Source of the DNA: Sordariomycetes sp. S80-01Y
Taxonomy: Eukaryota; Ascomycota; Sordariomycetes
Direction: 5' to 3'
Length of the DNA stretch: 64,000 nucleotides
Assembly (NCBI GenBank): GCA_037042185.1
Contig: JAXQJY010000032.1
Location: forward strand, 2,232,001-2,296,000
This document shows, piece by piece, positions 32,721-44,189 of this stretch. The position numbers and the translations under genes were made by a program. The notes beneath the pieces are model-generated. The model was given only the letters and a program-made list of their open reading frames with translations, had not been told where the DNA came from and did no database searches. Each line of letters starts with the position of its first letter. Position 1 is the stretch's first letter.

Positions 32721-33823
32721 ATGGACAGCCTACCCACCCATCGTCAAGCTTACCGTCGCACAGACGACCACACCCCCGGAACTCCCAAGGTCAAGCTCAT
32801 AACCGAAGCCCTCCCCCTGCCTCTAGCACCCACGGCAGTCCTTATCAAAGTTCGCGCCATAGCACTCAACTACCGCGATGCCAACATCGCCAACGGCGGC
32901 AACCCGTGGCCAGTTCACCCCAACGGCATCCTCTGCAACGATGCGGCAGGCGAAGTCCTCGCCGTGGGAGACAAAGTCCAGGACTTGAAGGTTGGAGACC
33001 GGGCTGGTCCTATAGTAGACACTGAGAACTTAACCGGGAGAGAGCCGGGGAGAAGCTGGCTGGCAGCCGACGAGGATGGAGTGATGGCGGACCATATCGT
33101 CTTCGATGAAAGGGTGCTTTGCAAGCTTCCAGGGTACCTCAGCTGGGAAGAAGCAGCTATGATACCTTGTGCTGGCACAACAGCTTGGTCCGCGGTCAAG
33201 GACGTAGGTATCGGGAAGACTGTACTCATACAGGGGACGGGAGGTGTCAGCATGTTTGCCCTCAAGCTTGTCTCTGCATCGGGCCTCAAGGTCATCTTGA
33301 CCTCTTCTAGTGACGAGAAGATTGAGGAGATCAAGAAGAAATTCCCTAGCGCACCCATCTCGGGCGTCAACTACCGCACCAACCCAGAGTGGCACGAGGA
33401 AGTCATTCGCCTCACAAACCATGTTGGAGTCGACTTGGTCGTGGAGAACGGTGGCACTCATTCACTGTTGAAGAGTATGAAGTGTACTCGTCGAGGCGGA
33501 ATCATCAGCCAAGTTGGGTATCTTGCAAGGCAGGATCCGATGCAGCTGGCGGACTTTATCCCACAAATCATTGACAGACGCCTGGTTCTCCGGTAAGTCA
33601 TCCCACCCAGAGCGGTCCCTCTCCCAAAAAGTACTCATCGCCCATTAGGGGTATCAATGCTGGCTCTAAGCACGACATGGAGGATCTCTGTACAGCTCTG
33701 TCAGCCAAGGAGTTGAAATTCGACGACATCCTCGATTCGGTCTGGCCCTTCGAAGAGGCCGACGAGGCTCTGCAGTATCTCTGGGAAGGCAAGCAAGTGG
33801 GCAAGCTTGTCATTAAGGTCTGA
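32721..33823 (+). CDS. Medium-chain (MDR) alcohol dehydrogenase/quinone reductase-like
   Basis: Two exons: 32721..33592 and 33649..33823, together 348 aa. GroES-like N-terminal domain (VLIKVRAIALNYRDANIANG, GEVLAVGDKVQDLKVGDRAG) followed by a Rossmann domain with AMIPCAGTTAWSAV and the dinucleotide loop LIQGTGGVSMFALKL. The usual catalytic-zinc Cys/His set of true alcohol dehydrogenases is not evident near RDANIANGG, so a zinc-independent NAD(P)H quinone or enone reductase role is more likely despite similar fungal proteins being called zinc-type. The second exon supplies FDDILDSVWPFEEADEALQY, the standard C-terminal end of the fold. Substrate unknown; cytosolic expected. Confidence 0.9.
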
Positions 33824-34060
33824 TTACTATACGTAGTGCAAGTACGCTTTTTTTATGATGAACATTTGCTCCGCCGTGCTGTTCCCCTTATGTACCTTAC
33901 TTAGGTAGGTCCCTGATACTAAAGCGGCGGTGACCCCACAGTCTTGTCGTGCTCCACTAAAATTTTGGACGACGGTGCCCGTCTCAACTTTTTGCAGAGC
34001 CGCCTCCAAAATTCAAACATCAGCATTGCCCGATCCACGACGTTGCAATAATTCGGAAAA

Positions 34061-35852
34061 ATGGGCAAGAAGTAAGACCTGTTACTAAATTTTCCTTCAG
34101 AGAGGAGGCGCTAACGACGATCAGAAAATCCGGCATTGCTGCCTCGGCGGCTTCCATCGACCCCACACTCGATGCTCTCTTCTCAGCAAGCGTATGTTAC
34201 GAGGTGATTCGCTCCCAAGATTTTGTTCGCATACTGACAGAACTCGCAGTCCGGTCCAGTGCAAGCGCCACCAAAGTCGCGATACTCCGTACAGGAGCCC
34301 AGGCCCGCGCCAAAGGCAACGCCCAAGGGCGAGGATGGAGAGAGCGAAGACGAGGACGATGAGATGGCCGAGGCCGACGAGGAGCTCTCAGAGGCTAGTC
34401 AAGAGCTGGACTACGATGAAGATTCGGACAGCGACGATAAAGAAGACAAGGAGGGTGGCTCGAGCTCTGAAGACGCCTTAGACGGAGTGGCCAAGGATGG
34501 GTCCAAGGTGAAGACAGACGCAGAGGCGATCCCGCAAAAAGCAGAAGTGCCAAAGCGCGAGCGTAAGCGCAAGAGGAAGGAAGAAAACGTCGATCTCGAG
34601 GACAAGTACCTCTCCAAACTGTCCAAAGACGATGCCGAGCCTCAGGAGAAACGCCCCAAGACCGACGACGCTGCGACGTCCGACGACGAGGACGCGGCAC
34701 TGCCCCAACACGAGTCTCTGTCGAAGGACACCAAGTCGTCCGAGCTCGAGAAGGCTGATCGGACCGTCTTCCTTGCCAACGTTTCTTCCGAGGCCGTTGG
34801 GTCCAAAACCGCGAAGAAGACGCTCACCGCCCACCTTGCGTCAGTCCTGGACAAGGATGCTGGCGAAAAGGTCGAGTCCATCCGTTTCCGGTCCGTGGCC
34901 TTCTCCGCCGGGTCCATGCCCAAGCGAGCCGCGTACATCACTAAGCAGCTCATGGAGGCCACCACCAAGTCCACCAACGCCTACGCCGTCTTCTCGGGTG
35001 TCGCGGCCGCCAAAAAGGCTGTCAAGACTCTCAACGGGTCTGAAGTCCTAGGCCGCCATATCCGTGTGGACAGCGTCTCGCATCCTAGCCAGACAGATCA
35101 TCGTCGCTGCGTATTCGTGGGCAATCTGGGCTTCATGGACGATGAGTCTGTGCTTCAGGAGAATGAAGAGGGCGAGACCATCAAGAAGAAGCGTAATAAG
35201 GTCCCCGCGGATGTGGAGGAGGGTCTTTGGCGCACTTTTGGTCAGCAGGGCAAGGTTGAGAATGTGAGGGTCGTGAGAGATCCTAAGACCCGCGTTGGCA
35301 AGGGCTTCGCCTACGTCCAGTTCTACGTAAGTTCTGCACTCCTCCGCGCCACCCCCTATGGATCCTAACATGGAGCAGGATGGAAACGCCGTGGAATCAG
35401 CCTTGCTGCTCGACGGCAAGAAGTTCCCGCCCATGCTCCCGCGCGCCCTGCGCGTTACTCGAGCCAAAGACCCCCGCAAGACGACACTGGCCCTCGAGCG
35501 CTCGAGGGACAAGCTCATCGGCGCAAAGCCCGTTGGCAAGTCCAACAAGTACACGCCCAAGTTCACACCAGAGGAGAAGTCCCAAGCAGGCCGAGCAGGC
35601 AAGCTCCTTGGCAAAGCGGGTGCTGCGGCAGAGAAGAGGAGAAGCAGCGGCAAGGAGAGACACAGGCCCGATGTGGACGCCACTGAGGGCTTGAAGACAC
35701 CACAGCAGATCGTTTTCGAGGGCAATCGGGCGAAGAGGGAGAGGCCGCTGGACGGAAAGAGGATAAAGAAGAACAAGAAGGCGTTTAAGGGGCCCAAACC
35801 AACAAACAGGGGCACCAAGAGAGCTCAGGAATGGAGGAAGTCCAAGAAATAG
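34061..35852 (+). CDS. NOP12: Nucleolar RNA-binding protein Nop12
   Basis: Four exons: 34061..34071 (11 nt), 34125..34191, 34250..35326 and 35379..35852, together 542 aa. Two RRMs: the first starts at about residue 197 ([17 protein letters not shown]), the second at about 312 ([16 protein letters not shown]) with RNP1 [10 protein letters not shown]. The intron at 35327-35378 falls just after that motif. Residues 55-185 are an acidic Ser/Glu tract and a basic KRERKRKRK patch, typical of nucleolar proteins; the C-terminus is Lys/Arg-rich ([14 protein letters not shown]). Yeast Nop12 acts in 25S rRNA maturation. Conserved start [20 protein letters not shown] is only recovered by splicing the 11-nt exon. 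Confidence 0.9.
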
Positions 35853-36294
35853 ACCATCCCCGTATGTAATTCAGGAGTTACAGCTGGTGTTTCATGCTTA
35901 ACTTATAAAGTATTTCTCAATTTCACGGACACGGAAGCATGCTTATAGAAATAAAAGGGGGATATCAACATTGATCTTTGTACCTGCTTGCTCTCGACGA
36001 ATGGGATAAAATCAAAAAGATGAGGGGACAGTCTCTCTATTAGACTCGGTTCCAAAAGACGATTTCCTACTGAAAGGGACTCATCTGAGGACCAGCGTTT
36101 TCTTTGCCATGCTGGACAAAGAAAATCTACCGCTCCACCACGGTCCCGCCTCGCAATGAGAGGCAGGATGGCAAATTTTCATTGCACAAAACTCCTGTAC
36201 ACCCCGATCGCCCCCGACACGTTCCTGACAAAGGAAGTGAAGTTGAAGAGGGATATCAAGCGTGGTCATTGGGACTCTTGCGGAGTACCGTAGC
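35853..36294. other. Intergenic, convergent 3' ends
   Basis: 442 bp between the Nop12 and alpha-tubulin stops, A/T-richer than its surroundings; presumably both 3' untranslated regions. Confidence 0.5.
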
Positions 36295-37964
36295 TTAGTA
36301 CTCGGCCTCCTCCTCGGGCTCGAAGCTGTCGGCAGCGACCTCCTCGTAGTCCTTCTCGAGAGCAGCCAAGTCCTCACGGGCCTCGGTGAATTCACCCTCT
36401 TCCATACCCTCACCAACGTACCAGTGAACGAAAGCGCGCTTGCTGTGCATGAGATCGAACTTGTGGTCAAGTCGAGACCAGGCCTCGGCGATGGCAGTGG
36501 TGTTGGACAGCATGGAGACGGAGCGCTCGACAGGCGCGAGGCCACCGTCCTCGGCGGGGGCGGGAACAGTCACGGGCTTCTGGTAGTTGATGCCGAGCTT
36601 GAAACCGGTAGGGCACCACTCGACGAGGTTGAAGGAGGCCTTGGCCTTTAGAGCAGCAATAGCAGCGCTACAGTCGCGGGGAACAACATCACCACGGTAG
36701 AGCAGAGCAACAGCCATGTACTTGCCGTTGCGGGGGTCGCAAACGACCATCTGGTTGTTGGGCTCAAAGCCTACTCTGGTTAGCCACCACTGATGATTCT
36801 CGTAGAGACATTTAAACTTACACTGGAAGGTGATGTCGTTGACGCGGAAGCTCTCGTGTTGGCTCTTGGCAGCGGAAACGACAGGGGCGTAAGAGATGAG
36901 AGGGTAGTGGATACGAGGGTATGGCACCAGGTTGGTCTGGAACTCGTTCAGATCGACGTTCAGAGCACCATCGAATCGGAGAGACGAGGTGATGGAAGAG
37001 ACGACCTGAGCGATGAGGCGGTTCAAGTGCTCGTAAGAGGGCCGGGGGATGTCGAGGTTGCGGCGGCAAATATCGTAGACAGCCTCGTTGTCGACCAGGA
37101 AGGTACAGTCGGAGTTCTCGATGGTGGAGTGGGTGGAGAGAACAGCGTTGTAAGGCTCAACGACGGCAGTCGAGACGCGGGGAGCTGGGTACACGGAAAA
37201 CTCGAGCTTGGTCTTCTTGCCGTATTCGGTGGAGAGACGCTCGAGGAGAAGAGCACCAAAACCAGAACCAGTTCCACCACCGAAGGAGTGGAAGATCAGG
37301 AAGCCCTGGAGAGACTGGCAGTTGTCTGTGGTCTCAACATTAGCATCTCGGAATGCCTCCAATCGCATAGTCTCTGGGTGCGTCACTCACCGGCGACGCG
37401 GCGGATACGGTCAATGACATTGTCAACCATCTCCTTGCCAATGGTGTAGTGGCCACGAGCGTAGTTGTTGGCAGCATCCTCCTTGCCGCTGATCAACATC
37501 TCCGGGTGGAAGAGGGAGCGGTAGCTGCCAGTGCGGATCTCGTCGATGGGGGAGGGGTCGAGATCGATGAAGAGCGAACGGGGGACATGCTTGCCGCCGC
37601 TGGTCTCAGTGAAGAAGGTCTCAAAGGAGCCAGGGTCGCCAATGTCCTGGGCGTTGGGGTCAGGACGACCGTCAGCGCCGAGGCCATGCTCCAGAAGGTA
37701 GCTTAGAGTCGGTCAGTATCGAGTCCAGAGGTTGGAGGTTCGTATCGGAAACATACAGCTCCCAGGCAGAGTTACCCAGCTGGGTACCAGCCTGGCCGAT
37801 GTGGAGGTGAAGAATCTGCAAGACGGCCCGTCAGTCTCGGTTTACATACACATATATCTATCGCACAGCCTCGACCGGAACCGAACGGAGAGATTAGGGA
37901 CAAGTGGCGCCAGACGTTCAAGCTCAACAGCCAGGGGCAGCGTTCAACTCACCTCGCCCTTCAT
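36295..37964 (-). CDS. Alpha-tubulin
   Basis: Five exons on the minus strand: 37964..37953 (12 nt, MKGE), 37815..37757, 37701..37391, 37325..36822 and 36770..36295, together 453 aa. Identity is unmistakable: [20 protein letters not shown], the GTP-binding glycine loop [49 protein letters not shown] and [20 protein letters not shown]. The C-terminus is acidic and ends in tyrosine (EEEAEY), so the residue used in detyrosination cycles is present. The MKGE start and the intron directly after it are usual for ascomycete alpha-tubulins. Polymerises with beta-tubulin into microtubules. No defect seen. Confidence 0.97.
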
Positions 37965-39705
37965 TGTAAATGATTTTCCACGAGACCTGTCGAGAAGAAA
38001 CCGGAGGAAAGCCGAGGAGGATGTTGCAAGCGACCACGCAGGACGTCGGACGGGAGGTAAAGCAGCAGAGGAGTCGGGAAGCAGCAGGAGGTGAGGAGGA
38101 GAAGGTCCCAGTCGGTGATGATTTCTGGTGGTGCCGCTGCCGCCAATTGTGGGTGGGCCGAACATGGCGGGGTCGATCAACAATTCGCCAGCCTGAGTGA
38201 GCTAGCGATGAGCGGTGTGGGTACTCAGTACATTGGCTCGCTGTCATCTGATGAGCTCAGGCAGGTATCCTCGACCTTCAGCTGCCGGTGACCCCTGGCG
38301 TTGGGGGTCCCTCAGGGGGTCGTGGCGTTCGGCTTGGGTTCCTTGCCAGGAACAGCTTTGACACTTGCACACGAGATAACAATACCGTCATTTTCGTTCC
38401 CTCAGCTGGACGGTACCTGTTCTGAGGACTTGCTCGATGTTCAACTTTCGAGTAGTGGCGTTGGTTCTGGATTTCCTCATCTTCTCCGAACAATCAGAAT
38501 ACCGCATGTACAAGAGCTTGCGCTAGTACTGTCTTAGCCCCGATACCAGCCCTCTGGTGTGAGCGACGGTCACCGACGATCTCGCCAGGGTGGATGGGCT
38601 GGTTCCATTCGCATGCCAATTGCTTGCCTTTTGCAAACTCACTGAGCTAGAAATTCGTCTCTCGATGGGCGAATTCGCAACGTGATGCAGATTGGCGAAA
38701 TCTGGGGAGAGCCCCTGAGCTCTGACTATCCGGCGCTACCAGCATTGACTTTGACCATCAACGTCAGCGGCACCTCTAGGCTCCAACAGGCTCAACTGCC
38801 GGTGGGGACGGGGAGACTTAGTAGTTATATTCGTGTTCCGTACGGAGTATATTGGTTTGATTTTAGCAATCGTTCGGGATGCTGAAAGCCAATCGGTGTT
38901 TACATAAGGGGCAGTCAATGCAGGACATAGTCACATCAGACCATGTATGGTCGGTATAAGAGAGCGTAGCTCGCGTTATAACACCGTCTCCGATTTCTCA
39001 GCCCATCATTTTCTGAACCACCTAAGCCATGTGAAATATTGTTTGAAATATTGTTGTCGAGCTCCTAAAAGGGTGGCCAGATGGAAGCTGGAAGAATGGA
39101 TGCCTCCCAACCCAGCAACACCTTGTACAAGGAGTGGGAAGGCTTGGAGGTAAACATTTTTCGAAGGCCCGTATACCTCTGGTGTCTGAAGCATTCAAGT
39201 TGCCGCCAGTCGAAGCTGAGGGAGACATGTGACTTCTTTCGGACTGTCCCAAAACCGCGGGAGAAAGCGTTCGCAACCCCAACTTCCCTTACCCGGCACT
39301 TGATATCCCCGGACGGCAGTCGAGTCACGGCAGCTCCGGCACCCGACTCCAAAATACCACCTTTTCGGTCAACCCTTATTTGGCCGCTTAGATCTCGCAG
39401 GTTAAACTATGTCACTGCGGGTCAACACCTGCAACCCCCAATGGCGGATTGTCCAAGTCCATCCCCTCGGAACGTGTTGCTCCACACTCCCAATGTTGAA
39501 ACACCTTTCCTGGGTGTGTGAAACGGAGCATGGGCGAGGAACCATCAATATTATACACCGAGACCCGCAACATGTTTCCATCAATGAGAGAAGCCCCGGA
39601 TTTGAGTTAGATTGATATAAAATGCTATGGCCCATCTGCGTCCTGTCCTGCTGAGGCAGTCTTTGATCCTCGCCCGACGCAACCCCCTTTCTGGAGACGC
39701 TCGTC
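37965..39705. other. Intergenic region, 1.7 kb
   Basis: Lies between divergent alpha-tubulin and GH53 genes. Short open frames on both strands show no domain. A TATA box at 39616-39622 serves the GH53 gene. The remainder is unexplained. Confidence 0.5.
39616..39622 (+). promoter_or_regulatory. TATA box of the GH53 gene
   Basis: TATAAAA, 84 bp upstream of the endo-galactanase ATG, in the right orientation and distance for a regulated fungal hydrolase promoter. Confidence 0.5.
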
Positions 39706-40746
39706 ATGAAGACATTCGCACTCCTCGCTCTCACCTCGCTCGCCACAGCCCTACAATATGTAGGGGTGGACTGGTCCTCCGTTCTTGTCGAAGAGCGCAA
39801 CGGCGTTACTTACACATCCCCGTCCGGCACCGCAGCCCCCCTTGAGCAGATCCTCGTCGACGCCGGTGTCAACACCGTCCGCCAGCGCGTCTGGGTCAAC
39901 CCCTCCAACGGCGACTATGATCTGTCCTATAACCTCGAGATCGCCAAGCGCGCCCAAGCTGTCGGCCTCGATATCTATGTCGACCTGCACCTCAGCGATA
40001 CGTGGGCCGACCCTGCACACCAAGACATCCCGAGCGGTTGGCCGACAAATGTTGATGATCTCAGCTGGAAGTTGTACAACTACACGCTCGAAGTGTCGAA
40101 TGCCTTTGCGGCCGAGGGAATCAACCCGACGATTGTGAGTGTCGGGAACGAGATCAGGGGCGGATTGTTGTGGCCGGTTGGACATTATGACAACCCGTAC
40201 AACATTGCTCGCCTGCTGCATTCGGGATGCTCCGGGGTGAGGGACTCGAATATCAGCCCCCCGCCCAAGATCATGCTGCACCTTGACAATGGATGGAACT
40301 GGTCGGACCAAGAGTGGTTTTACAGCATGGTGTTGGAGCAGGGACCGCTGGTCTTGGGTGACTTTGATCAAATGGGCGTGAGCTTCTACCCCTTTTACAA
40401 CCAGCAGGCTACGTTTTCCAACCTTGAGTCGACATTGAACAACATGGCGAGCACCTGGGGCAAGGAGTTGCTGGTTGTTGAAACAAATTGGCCAACCTCA
40501 TGCCCTAATCCTCAATATCCGTTCCCAGGTGACGTGTCGGACATTCCCTTCTCTGCCGACGGCCAAGCTACCTACGTCCGGCGAGTCGCGGATGTTGTCG
40601 AGGGAGTGAGCGGCGGCGTGGGTTTGTTCTACTGGGAGCCAGCATGGGTGAACAATCAGGGCCTCGGATCATCTTGCGAATCCAACACCATGTTCGAGTG
40701 GCCCGGCAATGCGTTGTCAAGCCTGTCCGTCTTCGGTTCGTTGTAA
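39706..40746 (+). CDS. Arabinogalactan endo-beta-1,4-galactanase, GH53
   Basis: Single exon, 346 aa, typical length for the family. Secreted enzyme that cuts beta-1,4-galactan side chains of pectin. The signal peptide is short (MKTFALLALTSLATA, cleavage near residue 16). TIM-barrel signatures follow: NTVRQRVWVNP, YVDLHLSDTWADP, the acid/base Glu149 in SVGNEIRGGLLWP and the nucleophile Glu259 in LLVVETNWP. Near the end FYWEPAWVNNQGLGSSCE and the paired Cys suggest a disulphide. Plant-biomass use is implied. Its stop is 196 bp from the stop of the convergent membrane-protein gene. Confidence 0.95.
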   Translation: MKTFALLALTSLATALQYVGVDWSSVLVEERNGVTYTSPSGTAAPLEQILVDAGVNTVRQRVWVNPSNGDYDLSYNLEIAKRAQAVGLDIYVDLHLSDTWADPAHQDIPSGWPTNVDDLSWKLYNYTLEVSNAFAAEGINPTIVSVGNEIRGGLLWPVGHYDNPYNIARLLHSGCSGVRDSNISPPPKIMLHLDNGWNWSDQEWFYSMVLEQGPLVLGDFDQMGVSFYPFYNQQATFSNLESTLNNMASTWGKELLVVETNWPTSCPNPQYPFPGDVSDIPFSADGQATYVRRVADVVEGVSGGVGLFYWEPAWVNNQGLGSSCESNTMFEWPGNALSSLSVFGSL

Positions 40747-40942
40747 AACAAGAGTGAGCTGGAGCAGGAATAATATACGTGTAGTTTGATTTCATCATTC
40801 ATCTCATAGCTCGTTTGGAAACCCTTATCTATGTATGCCCGACCACCAACCACGCTGTAATGCAAAATGGTATCATATGAGTGGGTGTCGCTGAAAGCAA
40901 AAGAACAAAAAAGAAATCGCACATCAAGCCAAGTCCTGGACC

Positions 40943-42010
40943 TTAGCGTTCCTGGACGTTTTCGGCCGCCTCAACCCTCTGCAGCTCCTCGATGCGACGC
41001 TGGATTGCGGCCTTCTGGGCGCGAAGGGCCTCGATCTCTCCATCCCGTACACTGTCGTCATCTTCGTCGTCTGCAATGCTGTTTCTCTCGCTGAACTCGT
41101 AGGCTGGGGACGGCACGTCTGATCCGTTGGCCCACGACCTCATCCCACACCTTCGGGTGTCTCCAGCGGCGTCGGCCTCTTCCTTCTTAGAACTTCTGTG
41201 TCTCCTGCATAGCAGGAAAAGCAGCAGAGCAATGACAAGAAGGCCTCCCAGGGCCGCACCAAAGCCAATGCCAATGCGTGCGCCCAACGACAGCCCCCCG
41301 TTGCCTCCTCCATCTGTCTCGTCCCGAATTTCCTCTTCGTAGGTCAGACCCAAGGCATCCTTGTCTCGTTCCTGGAAAAGCGCATTGATTGTCCAGACAG
41401 CCAAGGTTGCCTCTGTAAGCGTCGTAGTCGTGTCAGGATAGACATAGTGCGTGCTTTCGGTGGTGTTGTAGACAATTGGCACAGCGAGAGCGGTCGACAC
41501 CTCCCGTCTGCAATGATCCCCGTGTAAGGCGTACTCGCTGTTTTCATTAGCACACGACAAGCCAAGAGCCTGGATCTAGACTTACGAAGAGCAGCAGACG
41601 GCTGTCGTGGTTGCCTTCGTCTTGGGCTCATTGGTGTTGACTCGGACAGAAACCGTCGTCCAACCATTGGGGCAAGTTCCTGGGCTGAACGTGCCAGTTC
41701 TTCCCCCGTAGAACATGCCCTCTGGGTAGCAGGAGTGCGTACTCGCATCGGACACAGGCTCGAGATCCAACCATGCAATAGGCCCCGTTGTCCCTTGTCC
41801 GTACTCCTGATCGACATTGTACGTCCATGTGCAGCTCAGAGGTGTGCTCCATTGCGTTGTCATGGCCGGATATGAGTTCGGGTCGCCATCGCTCGTGGTC
41901 GTGGTCGCTGGGGCCGTTGTCGTGCTCAGGGTCGCTGGCGATGCTGAGGGAGTGGTCGATGTCGCGAACGTCGAAGGCGCACTCTCTGACGGTCCTGGTG
42001 AGGACGACAT
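40943..42010 (-). CDS. Single-pass surface protein with Ser/Thr-rich ectodomain
   Basis: Two exons on the minus strand: 42010..41586 and 41537..40943, 339 aa from the ATG chosen. Residues 1-45 are Ser/Thr/Pro-rich (likely O-glycosylated); then a cysteine-containing ectodomain (LSCTWTYNVDQEYG, STHSCYPEGMFYGG, GTCPNGWTTVSVRV, AVCCSS) with NTTES as an N-glycosylation candidate. One membrane span, GIGFGAALGGLLVIALLLFL, is followed by CRRHRSSKKEE and an acidic tail ending in a short coiled coil (EIEALRAQKAAIQRRIEELQ). The layout resembles fungal WSC/Mid2-type wall sensors or receptors, but no named domain is certain. No signal peptide is visible before the ectodomain, so an upstream exon may be missing. 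Confidence 0.7.
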
Positions 42011-43225
42011 GGTGTCGCTCCAACCACCGGACCTCACGAGAGCTGGAAGGGTGCCAGGACCAGCGACTGGCACTTAGAGAGAAAATAAGGGAGCGAATCG
42101 GGGTTCCGTAGTCGGCAGAGGCAACGTGATTATCGCCGATCACCTCCACCAATGCGCCCGGATCTGGGGTGGTTGCAGTGGTTCGACGGCAGTTGGTGCA
42201 CGCGTGGGCAAGCCTCCCCGCTGGGATCGTCTATGGAAGAGCGGCGCAAGGAGCGAGGAATAGAGAGAATGGAAGGTGGGATATACGGGTCAAGTAGCAA
42301 GAAAAATCATCGATGCCAGCAGGCAGAGCTATGAGCACAGCGAGCGGAGGCAGCGCTCTTCGTTATTAGTAGCCCCGAGGTGTTTGCTGGTGTTGCAAAC
42401 CCCCGTCATGCTGAGCCCACTGAGGTCTCTTGTGTCGGCTTGGCGAATCTTATCACCGCTTGCCAAGGCGACAATTGGCAAACGGAGCGGTCATGTTGAC
42501 CGCTGCAGCTCCCAGAAGCGCATTGGCATCATCCTAGCCAACTCTTGGGACTCAAAGGATCTGCTGCTGACCAACAGAGGCCCAAAGGCCAAAGCACCAC
42601 CACTACGACCAGCACGCGAGGGCACAGGGCAAAGAGATCGAGGGTCTCGATCCAACCTGCGGCCTCTCAAGCCTCGCTCTGCCATCCCGGTGCTCCCTGA
42701 GCCAAAGTGCCAAGATAGGCATTGCCGCAGTGTCTTGCGACCCTTTATGTAACGCTGCGTCTGGCTCGCAAGCCCTCAGTAGAGTCAGGCTTGGCGGCTT
42801 GGAATTGGGCCCGTCCTGAGCCCGGGCCTTCTTGGCGGAGGTGGACGTCGGCAACGTCGGTTTTCGGCACCAAACAAATCGCGTCTCGACGGGAGGCACT
42901 CGATGCGTGATCAATCTGTCCGTGCACGATCCCGCTCGTGGCACATACCTTACGTCAGCAGCCTGGAACCTGCGGCTCGAGCCCGGACCCACGCCTCCGG
43001 GAAGTGGATCACTGCCGCCGCACCTGGGAGTTCCAAAATCCAGAGACCTCAGCACGTGATGTGAGGGGTGAAGGGCACAACCCTACGGGCGGTCGAAAAT
43101 TTGGCCCCATTCCGAGAAGTGAGTGCAGCGCCAGACTGGCCCTGCATCGACGACCCCATCACGGCCACAAGTTTCCCTCGCCAGTCAATCCGCCATCAAC
43201 CGACGGAACACCCAACACCGCAATC
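42011..43225. other. Intergenic region between surface protein and RPS15
   Basis: About 1.2 kb with no recognised gene. A lone TTCCGAG half-site occurs at 43110-43116, about 110 bp before the RPS15 start, which shows that half-sites alone are not specific to the catabolic genes. Confidence 0.5.
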
Positions 43226-43977
43226 ATGGCTGACGAATACGTACGTTCAATTCTGCCGACTTGCCCGACGTCTGCGATGCGACACCGTTCGACCTTCAAT
43301 CTCGAAGAACATCAAATGACGACAGGGCAACGACGACGATGGAATCCGGAACATGGCTGACTGGTTTGCTTAGGACGCCGAGAGGGCTGCCGAGATCAAG
43401 AAGCGCAGAGCGTTCCGCAAGTTCTCCTACCGCGGAATCGACCTTGACAAGTATGTCCCAACAATCCGTCCTCGACCTCGACGAAGATCCCGAAGATCCC
43501 ACGACGAGATCTAGGCATACAAGGATGGAACACTGGTACTAACCGCGCCCTATAGCCTCCTCGACCTCAGCTCCGACCAGCTGCGCGATGTCGTCCACGC
43601 CCGTGCCCGCCGCAGAATCAACCGCGGTCTCAAGCGCCGCCCCATGGGCTTGATCAAGAAGCTCCGCAAGGCCAAGCAGGAGGCCAAGCCCAACGAGAAG
43701 CCCGACCCCGTCAAGACTCACCTGCGTGACATGATTGTCGTCCCCGAGATGATCGGCTCCGTCATCGCCATCTACTCGGGCAAGGAGTTCAACCAGGTGG
43801 AGATCAAGCCTGAGATGGTTGGCCACTACCTTGCTGAATTCTCTATCTCATAGTACGTCCAGGCTATTTCGGGGCGCGGAAGACATGTATGGCTAACAAG
43901 CTCGCAGCAAGCCCGTCAAGCACGGTCGTCCCGGTATTGGTGCGACTAACTCTTCTCGATTCATTCCTCTCAAGTAA
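43226..43977 (+). CDS. RPS15: 40S ribosomal protein S15 (uS19)
   Basis: Four exons: 43226..43240 (15 nt, MADEY), 43374..43450, 43556..43852 and 43908..43977, together 152 aa. Small-subunit head protein contacting the decoding region. Diagnostic stretches are [60 protein letters not shown] and [20 protein letters not shown]. All three introns have GTNNGT donors and clear branch sites (ACTAAC, GCTAAC). A short first exon encoding the first residues is standard for fungal ribosomal protein genes. Length equals that of other ascomycete S15 proteins. Confidence 0.97.
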
Positions 43978-44189
43978 GGGAAGTTGCGGTGGTCTTCGGG
44001 TGGTTTCTGCATTCACGGACTGTTACGGGCGAAAAGGGATGGTTTTGGTAGACTGGCAGTGAAGTCACTACCAAATGCTTATGACAATGGGTACCATGAT
44101 CGTACAATAAAGAAGAGCATTGTCCGCTTTGCAATTCAATCGCTATCGCATTTACACGCTGTTGTACCATTGTATGGCCTCCGCCGGCA

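Noticed and set aside
39081-39521. 146-codon open frame upstream of the GH53 gene
   Set aside because: No domain or signal peptide, and it sits in the expected promoter of the galactanase gene.
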